Below, in pieces: positions 1 to 6,084 of a DNA stretch of 14,619 bases (within the stretch, counting starts at the first letter, position 1; each line of letters begins with the position of its first letter). The stretch lies in NCBI GenBank assembly GCA_034003745.1, contig JAVEYA010000057.1, positions 1 to 14,619 on the forward strand, in the 5' to 3' direction. Position numbers and translations under genes: made by a program. A model generated the notes under the pieces. The model searched no databases. It worked only from the letters and a program-made list of their open reading frames with translations, and was not told the DNA's origin. This DNA is from JAVEYA01 sp034003745 (lineage in GTDB: Bacteria > Bacillota > Peptococcia > DRI-13 > PHAD01).

Positions 1-1167
1 AAAACCCTGAATCTGGAGCAGGTGCGGATGGTGGTGCTGGATGAAGCGGATGAAATGCTGGATATGGGTTTTATCGACGATATTGAGATGATTCTGGATA
101 AGGTGCCGGGCGAACGCCAAGCTTTGTTCTTTTCCGCCACCATGCCTTTGCCGATTCAGCGGCTGGCGGAGAAATATTTGAAGGATCCCCATTTCGTCAC
201 CATCAGTAAAGAAAATCTGACCGTTCCGCTGATTCAGCAAAACTATTATGAAGTCATCATGATGTCCAAAGTGGATGCGCTCTGCCGCATCCTGGACTAT
301 GAAAACTATGAATCGGTGCTCGTCTTTTGCCGGACCAAGCGCGGGGTGGATGAGCTGGTGGCAAGCCTGCAGATGCGCGGTTATTTTGCCGAGGGGCTGC
401 ACGGGGATATGACCCAGGCGCAGCGCGATAAGGCCATGCGCTCCTTCCGGTTGGGAGAAACAGAGCTGATGGTGGCCACGGATGTAGCGGCCAGAGGACT
501 GGATATCGAAAAGGTCAGTCATGTCATCAACTATGATATCCCCCAGGACCCGGAATCCTATGTACACAGAATCGGCCGGACCGGGCGGGCCGGACGCGAG
601 GGCAAAGCGCTGACGCTGATCGTGCCCAAGGAATACCGGCAGCTCAGAATGATCGAACGGCTGCTCAAGTCTCAAATCGAAAAAACGCCGCTGCCGACCT
701 TTCAGGATGTGGTGCAGCAGCAGAGCGAGAACATTAAAAGTTCCCTTGATTCCCTGATCGCGGACGGCAAGTTGGATAATTACCGGGACATCGCTCTCCA
801 GCTCTTGCAGAATCATTCTGCCGAGTTGATTGTGGCGGCGGCCGTTAAGTATGCGCATATTCAAAAGGGCGTGGAGCTGATTAATGAGAATGCCGTTTCC
901 GAAATAGTGGATACGGGCGCTCAACCGGGCATGGTCAGACTGTTCTTTACCATCGGGCGCCAGCAGAATATTCGTCCGGCGGATTTAGTCAAGCTTATCA
1001 GCGATGAGACGGGCATTAACCCCAGGGCCATCGGCAATATCAGCATTTACGACAAGTTCACCTTTGTGGAAGTACCGGAAGACCACTCCTCCCGGGTCAT
1101 TCATATCATGGACAGGAGCAATCTCAAAGGCAAGCGCGTTTCCGTTCAATTTGCCCGCAGCAAATAA
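1..1167 (+). CDS. DEAD-box ATP-dependent RNA helicase, 5' end outside window
   Basis: ATP-dependent RNA unwinding enzyme of the DeaD/CshA/DbpA group, likely acting on ribosome assembly, cold-sensitive RNA folding or mRNA decay. The reading frame is open from base 1, so the N-terminus with the Q motif and Walker A is missing; 388 residues are visible. In fragment numbering the DEAD box (VLDEADEMLD) is at 12-21, followed by the SAT motif (FFSATMP). The second RecA-like domain shows VLVFCRT, ATDVAARGLDI and HRIGRTGRAG. The last ~80 residues, from MVRLFFTIGR to the end, match the DbpA-type RNA-binding domain that in this family targets structured RNA. An internal GTG at 22 is not the start, because it lies just before the DEAD box. 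A cshA or dbpA symbol cannot be assigned from the fragment. No clear terminator separates it from recA. Confidence 0.95.
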   Translation, partial: KTLNLEQVRMVVLDEADEMLDMGFIDDIEMILDKVPGERQALFFSATMPLPIQRLAEKYLKDPHFVTISKENLTVPLIQQNYYEVIMMSKVDALCRILDYENYESVLVFCRTKRGVDELVASLQMRGYFAEGLHGDMTQAQRDKAMRSFRLGETELMVATDVAARGLDIEKVSHVINYDIPQDPESYVHRIGRTGRAGREGKALTLIVPKEYRQLRMIERLLKSQIEKTPLPTFQDVVQQQSENIKSSLDSLIADGKLDNYRDIALQLLQNHSAELIVAAAVKYAHIQKGVELINENAVSEIVDTGAQPGMVRLFFTIGRQQNIRPADLVKLISDETGINPRAIGNISIYDKFTFVEVPEDHSSRVIHIMDRSNLKGKRVSVQFARSK

Positions 1168-1193
1168 AGTATAATTTCCTGTAAAAATCATAA

Positions 1194-1223
1194 TTGACAA
1201 ACCATCCCAAATAAAGGTACAAT
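1194..1223 (+). promoter_or_regulatory. recA sigma-A-type promoter
   Basis: TTGACA at 1194-1199 and TACAAT at 1218-1223 are separated by 18 bp. The -35 is perfect and the -10 matches 5 of 6 positions. It lies 43 bp before the recA start and directly upstream of a LexA box, as expected for a repressible recA promoter. Confidence 0.85.
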
Positions 1224-1233
1224 AGAGCCAAGT

Positions 1234-1247
1234 CGAACATATGTTTT
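1234..1247 (+). promoter_or_regulatory. LexA (SOS) operator of recA
   Basis: CGAACATATGTTTT matches the Gram-positive SOS box CGAAC-N4-GTTCG with the half-sites GAAC and GTTT, so only the last core base departs from GAAC-N4-GTTC. It starts 10 bp after the -10 box, covering the transcription start and early leader, where bound LexA would block initiation. This indicates DNA-damage induction of recA and, through coupling, recX. Confidence 0.85.
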
Positions 1248-1265
1248 GGACAAGGAGGAGTTCAG

Positions 1266-2288
1266 GTGTCGGATAAAAAGAAAGCTCTGGAGGCAGCGCT
1301 CTCAACCATAGAAAGACAATTCGGCAAAGGCTCTATTATGAGGCTCGGCGATTCGCGGGCTAAATTGCAGGTTAGTACTGTTTCCACAGGTATCCTCTCT
1401 TTGGATATGGCTCTGGGCGTAGGCGGCGTGCCACGGGGCAGAGTGGTGGAGATCTTTGGGCCGGAATCCTCCGGCAAGACGACCGTGGCTTTGCATATTG
1501 TCGCCGAAGCCCAGAGAAACGGGGGCACAGCCGCCTTCATTGACGCCGAGCATGCGTTGGACCCGAATTATGCGCAAAAACTGGGCGTAGATACGGAAAA
1601 CCTGCTCGTCTCCCAGCCGGATACCGGGGAACAGGCTCTGGAGATTGCCGAGGCCCTGGTCAGGAGCGGCGCGATAGACGTGATCGTAGTCGATTCGGTG
1701 GCCGCGCTGGTACCCCGGGCGGAAATTGAAGGCGATATGGGCGACGCCCATGTCGGCCTGCAGGCCCGCCTGATGTCCCAGGCCCTGCGCAAATTAACCG
1801 GCGCCATCAGCAAGTCTAATACCATCACCATCTTTATCAACCAGATGCGCGAAAAAGTCGGCATTATGTTCGGCAACCCCGAAACCACCCCCGGCGGTAG
1901 GGCGCTGAAGTTCTATTCGTCCATCCGCATGGACGTCAGAAGAATAGAAACCCTGAAGTCCGGTTCCGAAATGATTGGCAGCCGCACCAGGGTGAAAATC
2001 GTCAAGAATAAAATTGCCCCGCCCTTTAAGCAGGCGGATTTCGATATTATCTATGGGGAAGGCGTCTCCAAAGAGTCCGGCATTATCGAACTGGGTGCTG
2101 AGCTGGATATTGTTGCCAAGAGCGGAACCTGGTATTCCTATAACGACGTCCGTCTGGGCCAGGGCAAAGACAATGCCCGCCAGTACCTGAAGGACAATCC
2201 GGAACTTGCCGCGGAAATAGAGGCCCGCATTAGAACCAGTATCATGCCTGCCAAACTTGAAGCTGCCGACGAGGCCGCCGAAGACTAG
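1266..2288 (+). CDS. recA: RecA recombinase
   Basis: DNA-dependent ATPase that forms filaments on single-stranded DNA, catalyses strand exchange and triggers LexA self-cleavage in the SOS response. It is 340 aa, normal for the family. The GTG start at 1266 sits 5-8 nt after AAGGAGGAG (1252-1260) and gives the usual N-terminus, with the QFGKGSIMRLG block at 18-28. Walker A GPESSGKT is at 65-72 and Walker B VIVVDS at 139-144. The DNA-binding loop L2 region (EKVGIMFGNPETTPGG) is at 196-211. The acidic tail (ADEAAED) is typical. An SOS box lies upstream, and recX follows 2 nt after the stop. No intein or frameshift is seen. Confidence 0.99.
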   Translation: MSDKKKALEAALSTIERQFGKGSIMRLGDSRAKLQVSTVSTGILSLDMALGVGGVPRGRVVEIFGPESSGKTTVALHIVAEAQRNGGTAAFIDAEHALDPNYAQKLGVDTENLLVSQPDTGEQALEIAEALVRSGAIDVIVVDSVAALVPRAEIEGDMGDAHVGLQARLMSQALRKLTGAISKSNTITIFINQMREKVGIMFGNPETTPGGRALKFYSSIRMDVRRIETLKSGSEMIGSRTRVKIVKNKIAPPFKQADFDIIYGEGVSKESGIIELGAELDIVAKSGTWYSYNDVRLGQGKDNARQYLKDNPELAAEIEARIRTSIMPAKLEAADEAAED

Positions 2289-2290
2289 GT

Positions 2291-2749
2291 ATGACAGAAT
2301 CTGCTTATGGCTTTGCCGTGAAAAAATTATCCCGACGCGCTTACAGTGTCAAGGAACTGGAAGATAAGCTCCGGCAGGCGGGGTTTAACGCCGCTGAGGC
2401 CGGGGAGACGCTGGAACGGCTGTTGGCGTCCGGTTATCTGAACGACCGGGCTTACGCCGAGAAAATGTATGACTATTTCACCAGCCGAAAGCCCTGCGGG
2501 CCAAGGGTCCTCGCACACCAGCTGGAATTTAGGGGTATCCCGGATGCGTTAATCCGGGAGTTGCTGCAAAATTATTCCGCCGAGAAAGAATGGGAACTGG
2601 TGCAGCTTACGGCGGCAAAATTACTGCGTACCCGGAAAGACGTCTCGCCGGACGCGTTCATCAGGCACTTGCAGCGTAAAGGTTTTACCCTGCAGAGTGT
2701 CAGAAAATGCCTTCATTATCACGGAATAAAATATGTGGACAAATCTTGA
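2291..2749 (+). CDS. recX: RecX regulatory protein
   Basis: Small helical protein that binds RecA filaments and modulates their growth and recombinase activity. At 152 aa it has the three-repeat RecX layout: A(Y)xxAVKKLSRRAYSVKELEDKL at the N-terminus, then the LERLLASGYLND-AYAEK block, then HQLEFRGIPDALI and a last repeat with LQRKGFTLQSVRKCL. The start is the ATG at 2291, 2 nt after the recA stop. No good Shine-Dalgarno precedes it, so translation is probably coupled to recA and it shares the SOS promoter. The recA-recX order is widely conserved. Its TGA stop overlaps the -35 hexamer of the next promoter. Confidence 0.93.
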   Translation: MTESAYGFAVKKLSRRAYSVKELEDKLRQAGFNAAEAGETLERLLASGYLNDRAYAEKMYDYFTSRKPCGPRVLAHQLEFRGIPDALIRELLQNYSAEKEWELVQLTAAKLLRTRKDVSPDAFIRHLQRKGFTLQSVRKCLHYHGIKYVDKS

Positions 2750-2774
2750 CAGCGATTTCAAGAAAGATTATTAT
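2746..2774 (+). promoter_or_regulatory. predicted promoter for rny
   Basis: A perfect TTGACA at 2746-2751, overlapping the recX stop, is followed after 17 bp by TATTAT at 2769-2774 (5 of 6 matches to TATAAT). This is one of the best sigma-A-type promoters in the window. Transcription would begin near 2781 and give rny an untranslated leader of about 230 nt. Confidence 0.65.
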
Positions 2775-2780
2775 GATAAT

Positions 2781-3006
2781 GGATATTTACGGTTGATTCG
2801 TTTTCCATCACGGATTTTAGCTATATATTTTTCACCTTTAATATATATAGACTTTAAATCAATACGGGTTGATTTTATTAGAAAGTTGATACTTGACCCA
2901 TTTTCAAGGGGATTAGTATAGCTTCCGGATCCGTTAAAATGATGGTGGAACGTTTAAAACAGCCGATAAAATCGGTTGTTTTTCTTTTTAGTCCGTGAAA
3001 ACTAAT
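2781..3006 (+). other. AT-rich rny leader with hairpins and a direct repeat
   Basis: This gap between recX and rny is far more AT-rich than the flanking genes. It holds an AT-only inverted repeat (CTATATAT 2821-2828 / ATATATAG 2843-2850). It also holds a hairpin, AAATCAA 2856-2862 / TTGATTT 2869-2875, with loop TACGGG. A near-exact direct repeat, TACGGTTGATT at 2788-2798 and TACGGGTTGATT at 2863-2874, is present. CGGTTG at 2790-2795 could pair with CAGCCG (2960-2965), the 5' arm of the terminator-like hairpin at 2956-2990, and so could act as an antiterminator. No known riboswitch class was recognised. An alternative is that it is merely spacer with a recX terminator. Confidence 0.4.
2956..2990 (+). 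terminator. terminator-like hairpin upstream of rny
   Basis: AAAACAGCCGAT (2956-2967), loop AAA, and ATCGGTTGTTTT form a stem of about 12 bp with one G·U pair, followed by a T-rich run (TTCTTTTTA) to 2990. It lies downstream of the predicted rny promoter and only 16 bp before the rny Shine-Dalgarno. It may therefore work as an attenuator, or as the recA-recX terminator with partial readthrough. Confidence 0.65.
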
Positions 3007-3011
3007 AGGAG

Positions 3012-4556
3012 GTGAGTCGTATACTAGAACTTATCATTACCGGATTAATCGCAGTTATAGTAGGCTTAGCAATCGGATATATCGTCAGGAAAAAAACTGC
3101 TGAAGCGAAAATTGCCTCAGCCGAAGAAGAATCCAAAAAAATTGTTGATGAAGCGAAGAAGAATATTGAAGCGCGTAAAAAGGAAGCTATTCTGGAAGCG
3201 AAGGAAGAATCCCACCGTTTACGGGTGGAAGCCGAAAGAGAAGCACGTGAACGCCGCAATGAACTGCAGCGTGTGGAACGCCGCTTGATTCAGAAAGAAG
3301 AAAGCCTGGATAAGAAAACCGAAGCGATTGAAAGAAAAGACGAAAATCTGCAGAAACAAGACGCGGAACTGCAGGAACAAAAGAAAAATGTAGCTGAAGT
3401 ATTGAAAAGACAAATGATGGAATTGGAAAAGATCTCGGGATTATCCTTTGAACAGGCCAGGGACATCCTGTTGTCGCGTGTCGAAGATGAAATCAAGCAC
3501 GAAACCGCCATGTTAATTAAAGATTATGAAAATCAAGCCAAAGAAGAAGGCGAAAAGAAGGCGCGGGAAATTATCTCGCTGGCAATTCAGCGCTGTGCGG
3601 CCGACCATGTGGCCGAATCCACAGTATCCGTTGTCGCCCTGCCCAATGATGAAATGAAAGGCCGGATCATCGGCCGTGAAGGACGCAATATCCGGACCCT
3701 GGAGACCCTGACCGGCATCGACCTCATCATCGACGATACGCCGGAGGCGGTTATTTTGTCGGGCTTCGACCCCATCCGGAGAGAAGTGGCCCGTACCGCC
3801 CTGGAAAAATTAATTCTGGATGGACGCATCCACCCGGCCAGAATCGAAGAAATGGTGGAGAAGGCCCAGAAAGAAGTAGATCAGCGTATTCGTGAAGAAG
3901 GCGAGCAGGCTACCTTTGAAACAGGCGTCAACGGCCTGCATCCGGAACTGATCAAAATGCTGGGCAGACTGAAATTCAGGACAAGTTACGGACAGAATGT
4001 CTTGAAACACTCCATCGAAGTGGCCCACCTGGCTAAAATTATGGCTGCGGAAATCGGAGCGGATATTAATCTCGCCAAGCGCGCCGGTCTTCTGCATGAC
4101 CTGGGCAAAGCCATCGACCATGAGGTGGAAGGACCGCACGTGACCATTGGCGCGGATCTCGCCAAGAAATTCAGGGAATCGCCGGAAGTGATTCACGCCA
4201 TTGCGGCCCATCACGGCGACGAGCCCTTCCAGTCCATTGAAGCAGCCCTGGTGGCTTCCGCCGACGCGATTTCGGCAGCTCGTCCGGGCGCCAGACGCGA
4301 AACGCTGGAGAACTATATCAAACGGCTGGAAAAACTTGAGGAAATCGCCAATGAATTTGAGGGCGTGGAGAAATCCTTCGCCATTCAGGCCGGCCGGGAA
4401 ATCAGGATCATCGTAAAGCCCGAGAAGATTGACGACGCGACCTCCGTAAGAATGGCGCGGGATATCGTCAAGCGCATCGAGGAGAATCTGGAATACCCCG
4501 GACAGATTAAAGTGGTGGTCATCCGGGAAACCAGAGCTGTGGATTTCGCGAAGTAA
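3012..4556 (+). CDS. rny: Ribonuclease Y
   Basis: Membrane-anchored endoribonuclease that starts mRNA decay in many Firmicutes. The 514-aa product has an N-terminal membrane helix (about 4-24), a long charged coiled coil (about 28-145), and a KH RNA-binding domain with GREG at 221-224 and the block GRNIRTLETLTGIDLIIDD. It ends in an HD phosphohydrolase domain with H333, H362-D363 (LLHDLGKA), H400-H401 and D418. Length agrees with the family (about 520). Start problem: GTG 3012 is the only standard in-frame start, but it lies inside the Shine-Dalgarno AGGAGGTG (3007-3014). By spacing the ribosome should start at 3021, where the codon is ATA, giving M-LELIITG. The true protein is probably 511 aa. 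ymdB follows after a repeat-rich gap and a terminator. Confidence 0.97.
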   Translation: MSRILELIITGLIAVIVGLAIGYIVRKKTAEAKIASAEEESKKIVDEAKKNIEARKKEAILEAKEESHRLRVEAEREARERRNELQRVERRLIQKEESLDKKTEAIERKDENLQKQDAELQEQKKNVAEVLKRQMMELEKISGLSFEQARDILLSRVEDEIKHETAMLIKDYENQAKEEGEKKAREIISLAIQRCAADHVAESTVSVVALPNDEMKGRIIGREGRNIRTLETLTGIDLIIDDTPEAVILSGFDPIRREVARTALEKLILDGRIHPARIEEMVEKAQKEVDQRIREEGEQATFETGVNGLHPELIKMLGRLKFRTSYGQNVLKHSIEVAHLAKIMAAEIGADINLAKRAGLLHDLGKAIDHEVEGPHVTIGADLAKKFRESPEVIHAIAAHHGDEPFQSIEAALVASADAISAARPGARRETLENYIKRLEKLEEIANEFEGVEKSFAIQAGREIRIIVKPEKIDDATSVRMARDIVKRIEENLEYPGQIKVVVIRETRAVDFAK

Positions 4557-4559
4557 ACC

Positions 4560-4606
4560 TCTGATATGACTTAATGGAATTGCCATCTGATAAGACTCAA
4601 TGGAAT
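4560..4606 (+). repeat. two-copy direct repeat after rny
   Basis: TCTGATATGACTTAATGGAAT (4560-4580, one base shown beyond core) and the related copy at 4586-4606 differ at 2 of 21 positions and are spaced 26 bp. They start 4 bp after the rny stop. A shorter look-alike, GATAAGACTTAA, occurs after spoVS at 5968-5979. No coding function is visible. Confidence 0.6.
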
Positions 4607-4632
4607 ACCCGCAAGCATTGAGATAGACCTGT

Positions 4633-4680
4633 GAGACTACACGGATAAATTAGACTACACAGATAAGAGACTACACAAAT
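4633..4680 (+). repeat. three-copy degenerate repeat AGACTACAC(N)GATAA
   Basis: The core AGACTACAC occurs at 4634, 4652 and 4668 (spacing 18 and 16). The first two copies continue with GATAA; the third continues AAAT. The first copy, GAGACTACACGGATAAA (4633-4649), recurs with a single C-to-T change at 12041-12057 after guaB. The spacing is too short and irregular for CRISPR. The units may be remnants of a small intergenic repeat family. Confidence 0.6.
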
Positions 4681-4708
4681 CGATCCCCGTGAGCATTTAG
4701 AAATAATA

Positions 4709-4745
4709 TTACGGCTTGCTTTAATGCAAGCCGTAAGTTTTAATT
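4709..4745 (+). terminator. terminator between rny and ymdB
   Basis: TTACGGCTTGC (4709-4719), a 6-nt loop TTTAAT and GCAAGCCGTAA (4726-4736) form a perfect 11-bp stem, followed by GTTTTAATT. It would end the rny transcript and separate it from ymdB. The T-run is interrupted, so termination may be partial. Confidence 0.75.
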
Positions 4746-4805
4746 CGGTGACGAACCGCGTATGATAATGATGTTAGAAAAAGTATAGATAAGTGAGGAA
4801 TCCTT

Positions 4806-5606
4806 ATGGATGAGAAGTTTCTGCGTGTGTTGATGGTGGGCGATATCGTGGGCCGTCCCGGCAGAAAGGCTGCAGTAGGCTTGTTAAAGAATTATCGCAA
4901 GAAATACGCCTTGGATATTATCATTGCCAACGGCGAGAACGCGGCCGGCGGCAATGGCCTGAATAAAGGCTGCGCCGAAGAGTTATATAATGCCGGCGTA
5001 GATATTATCACTATGGGCAACCACACCTGGGACAAGAAAGAAATCCTGGAATTCATCGATCATGATCCCACCTTGGTAAGACCGGCTAATTATCCGCCGG
5101 ATACGCCCGGACGCGGCAGCATTATCTATTCCATAGGCAAGGTTAAGCTTGCCGTAATGAATCTCTCCGGCCGGGTTTTCCTGCAGCCGTTGGATTGTCC
5201 TTTCCGGGCGGCGGATATGCTGTTGGAGCAAATCAGCAAAGAAACACGCCTGATTCTTGTTGATTTTCATGCCGAGGCCACCTCGGAGAAGATTGCTTTC
5301 GGCTGGTACATGGACGGCCGGGTCTCGGCTGTTGTGGGCACCCATACCCATGTGCAGACGGCAGATGAAAGAATCCTGCCTCAGGGAACGGCGTATATTA
5401 CGGATGTGGGCATGACCGGCCCGCGCGACTCCGTATTGGGCATTGACAAAGACCTGGTTATTAAGAAATTTATCTCCCAGATGCCGGCCCGTTTCGAAGT
5501 GGCCGCGGGCGTCGTACAATTCAACGGGATCATTCTCGATATCTGCCGGACCACCGGAAAAACCCTCCGTATCGAGAAACTGAACGACCTTTTCCAGCTG
5601 GAGTAG
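4806..5606 (+). CDS. ymdB: YmdB-family metallophosphoesterase (TIGR00282)
   Basis: Calcineurin-like phosphoesterase; the B. subtilis relative hydrolyses 2',3'-cyclic AMP and affects biofilm versus motility decisions and RNase Y-linked gene expression. At 266 aa it has the full family length. The dinuclear metal site is intact: D13 (VGDIVGR), E44-N45 (NGENAAGG), N72-H73 (GNHTWD), H155 (VDFHAE), H180 and H182 (GTHTHVQT). These match the known YmdB ligands with a constant offset of 5. The ATG at 4806 follows GAGGAA (4795-4800) by 5 nt. It keeps the conserved rny-ymdB order, but a hairpin at 4709-4745 lies between them, so it may need its own promoter. TATGAT at 4761-4766 is a possible -10, but no good -35 was found. 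Confidence 0.93.
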   Translation: MDEKFLRVLMVGDIVGRPGRKAAVGLLKNYRKKYALDIIIANGENAAGGNGLNKGCAEELYNAGVDIITMGNHTWDKKEILEFIDHDPTLVRPANYPPDTPGRGSIIYSIGKVKLAVMNLSGRVFLQPLDCPFRAADMLLEQISKETRLILVDFHAEATSEKIAFGWYMDGRVSAVVGTHTHVQTADERILPQGTAYITDVGMTGPRDSVLGIDKDLVIKKFISQMPARFEVAAGVVQFNGIILDICRTTGKTLRIEKLNDLFQLE

Positions 5607-5626
5607 GAATTTTTATTCCAGAAATT

Positions 5627-5653
5627 AAAGGAATTCCCAATAGCATGTAGAAT
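5627..5653 (+). promoter_or_regulatory. sigma-H-type promoter of spoVS
   Basis: AAAGGAATT (5627-5635) fits the sigma-H -35 RnAGGAwWW at every position, and GTAGAAT (5647-5653) fits the -10 RnnGAAT at every position, with an 11-bp spacer. B. subtilis spoVS is known to be sigma-H dependent. A perfect TATAAT at 5660-5665 lies just downstream without a clear -35 and may give overlapping basal transcription. Confidence 0.75.
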
Positions 5654-5703
5654 AGATATTATAATATTCTAACAAATACATAGGGGTTGGGAGGGTAACA
5701 ACT

Positions 5704-5964
5704 TTGGAAGTTTTGAAAGTCTCAGCTAAATCAAGCCCTAATTCAGTGGCAGGTGCCTTAGCCGGTGTTATTCGAGAAAGAGGCTGCGCAGAAATTCAGG
5801 CTATAGGGGCAGGAGCTTTGAACCAATCGGTAAAAGCAGTAGCCATAGCCAGAGGATTTGTAGCTCCCAGCGGTATTGACCTGATTTGCATTCCCGCCTT
5901 TACCGACATCATTATCGACGGCGAGGAAAGGACGGCCATCAAGCTGATCGTGGAACCGAGATAA
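5704..5964 (+). CDS. spoVS: Stage V sporulation protein S
   Basis: Small Alba-like nucleic-acid-binding protein needed for timely progress of sporulation stage V (coat assembly and septation in B. subtilis). It is 86 aa, the exact family length, and nearly identical to known SpoVS. It has LKVSAKSSPNSVAGALAG at the N-terminus, QAIGAGALNQ-VKAVAIARG in the middle, and FTDI-IDGEERTAIKLIVEPR at the end. The TTG start at 5704 follows GGAGGG (5690-5695) by 8 nt. It is transcribed alone: a sigma-H-type promoter lies in front and a strong terminator behind. This is the clearest sign that the organism makes endospores, although SpoVS homologues also occur in some non-spore-formers. Confidence 0.98.
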   Translation: MEVLKVSAKSSPNSVAGALAGVIRERGCAEIQAIGAGALNQSVKAVAIARGFVAPSGIDLICIPAFTDIIIDGEERTAIKLIVEPR

Positions 5965-5977
5965 ATAGATAAGACTT

Positions 5978-6007
5978 AAGCCTGTTCAGGGGAACAGGCT
6001 TTTTTTG
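5978..6007 (+). terminator. intrinsic terminator of spoVS
   Basis: AGCCTGTTC (5979-5987), loop AGGG, and GAACAGGCT (5992-6000) form a perfect 9-bp stem, extended by A5978-T6001, followed by seven T residues counting T6000. It lies 14 bp after the spoVS stop. Confidence 0.92.
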
Positions 6008-6015
6008 TTCTGTTG

Positions 6016-6046
6016 GGAGGAAAATTTTAATACATTAAGGTATAAT
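6016..6046 (+). promoter_or_regulatory. possible promoter of the dipeptidase operon
   Basis: TATAAT at 6041-6046 is a perfect sigma-A -10, but no -35 is found at 16-18 bp. Alternatively GGAGGAAAA (6016-6024) fits a sigma-H -35, and AAGGTAT (6037-6043) fits its -10 with one mismatch after 12 bp. Either would start transcription shortly before the ribosome binding site at 6071. Confidence 0.4.
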
Positions 6047-6084
6047 TGAAATAGTTTTTTCAGATAAACAGGGGAGAATGAGGG

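Noticed and set aside
2733..2921. 62-codon open frame in the AT-rich gap after recX
   Set aside because: It overlaps recX, has no good ribosome binding site, has the composition of the noncoding leader and resembles no family I know. The rny promoter and leader explain the region better.
2941..2990. T-box-like GGTGGAAC just before the rny terminator hairpin
   Set aside because: The conserved CCGCG part is missing, no antiterminator pairing around the TGGA could be drawn, and no stem I features were seen. RNase Y is not an amino-acid gene.
3810..4586. 258-codon minus-strand open frame inside rny
   Set aside because: It is antisense to the conserved KH/HD coding region and shows no domain; a shadow of codon usage.
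4560..4680. CRISPR-like array
   Set aside because: The repeats are too short and too close together (16-26 bp), without uniform spacers.
4983..5519. 178-codon minus-strand open frame inside ymdB
   Set aside because: It lies opposite the conserved phosphoesterase core, with no recognisable domain.
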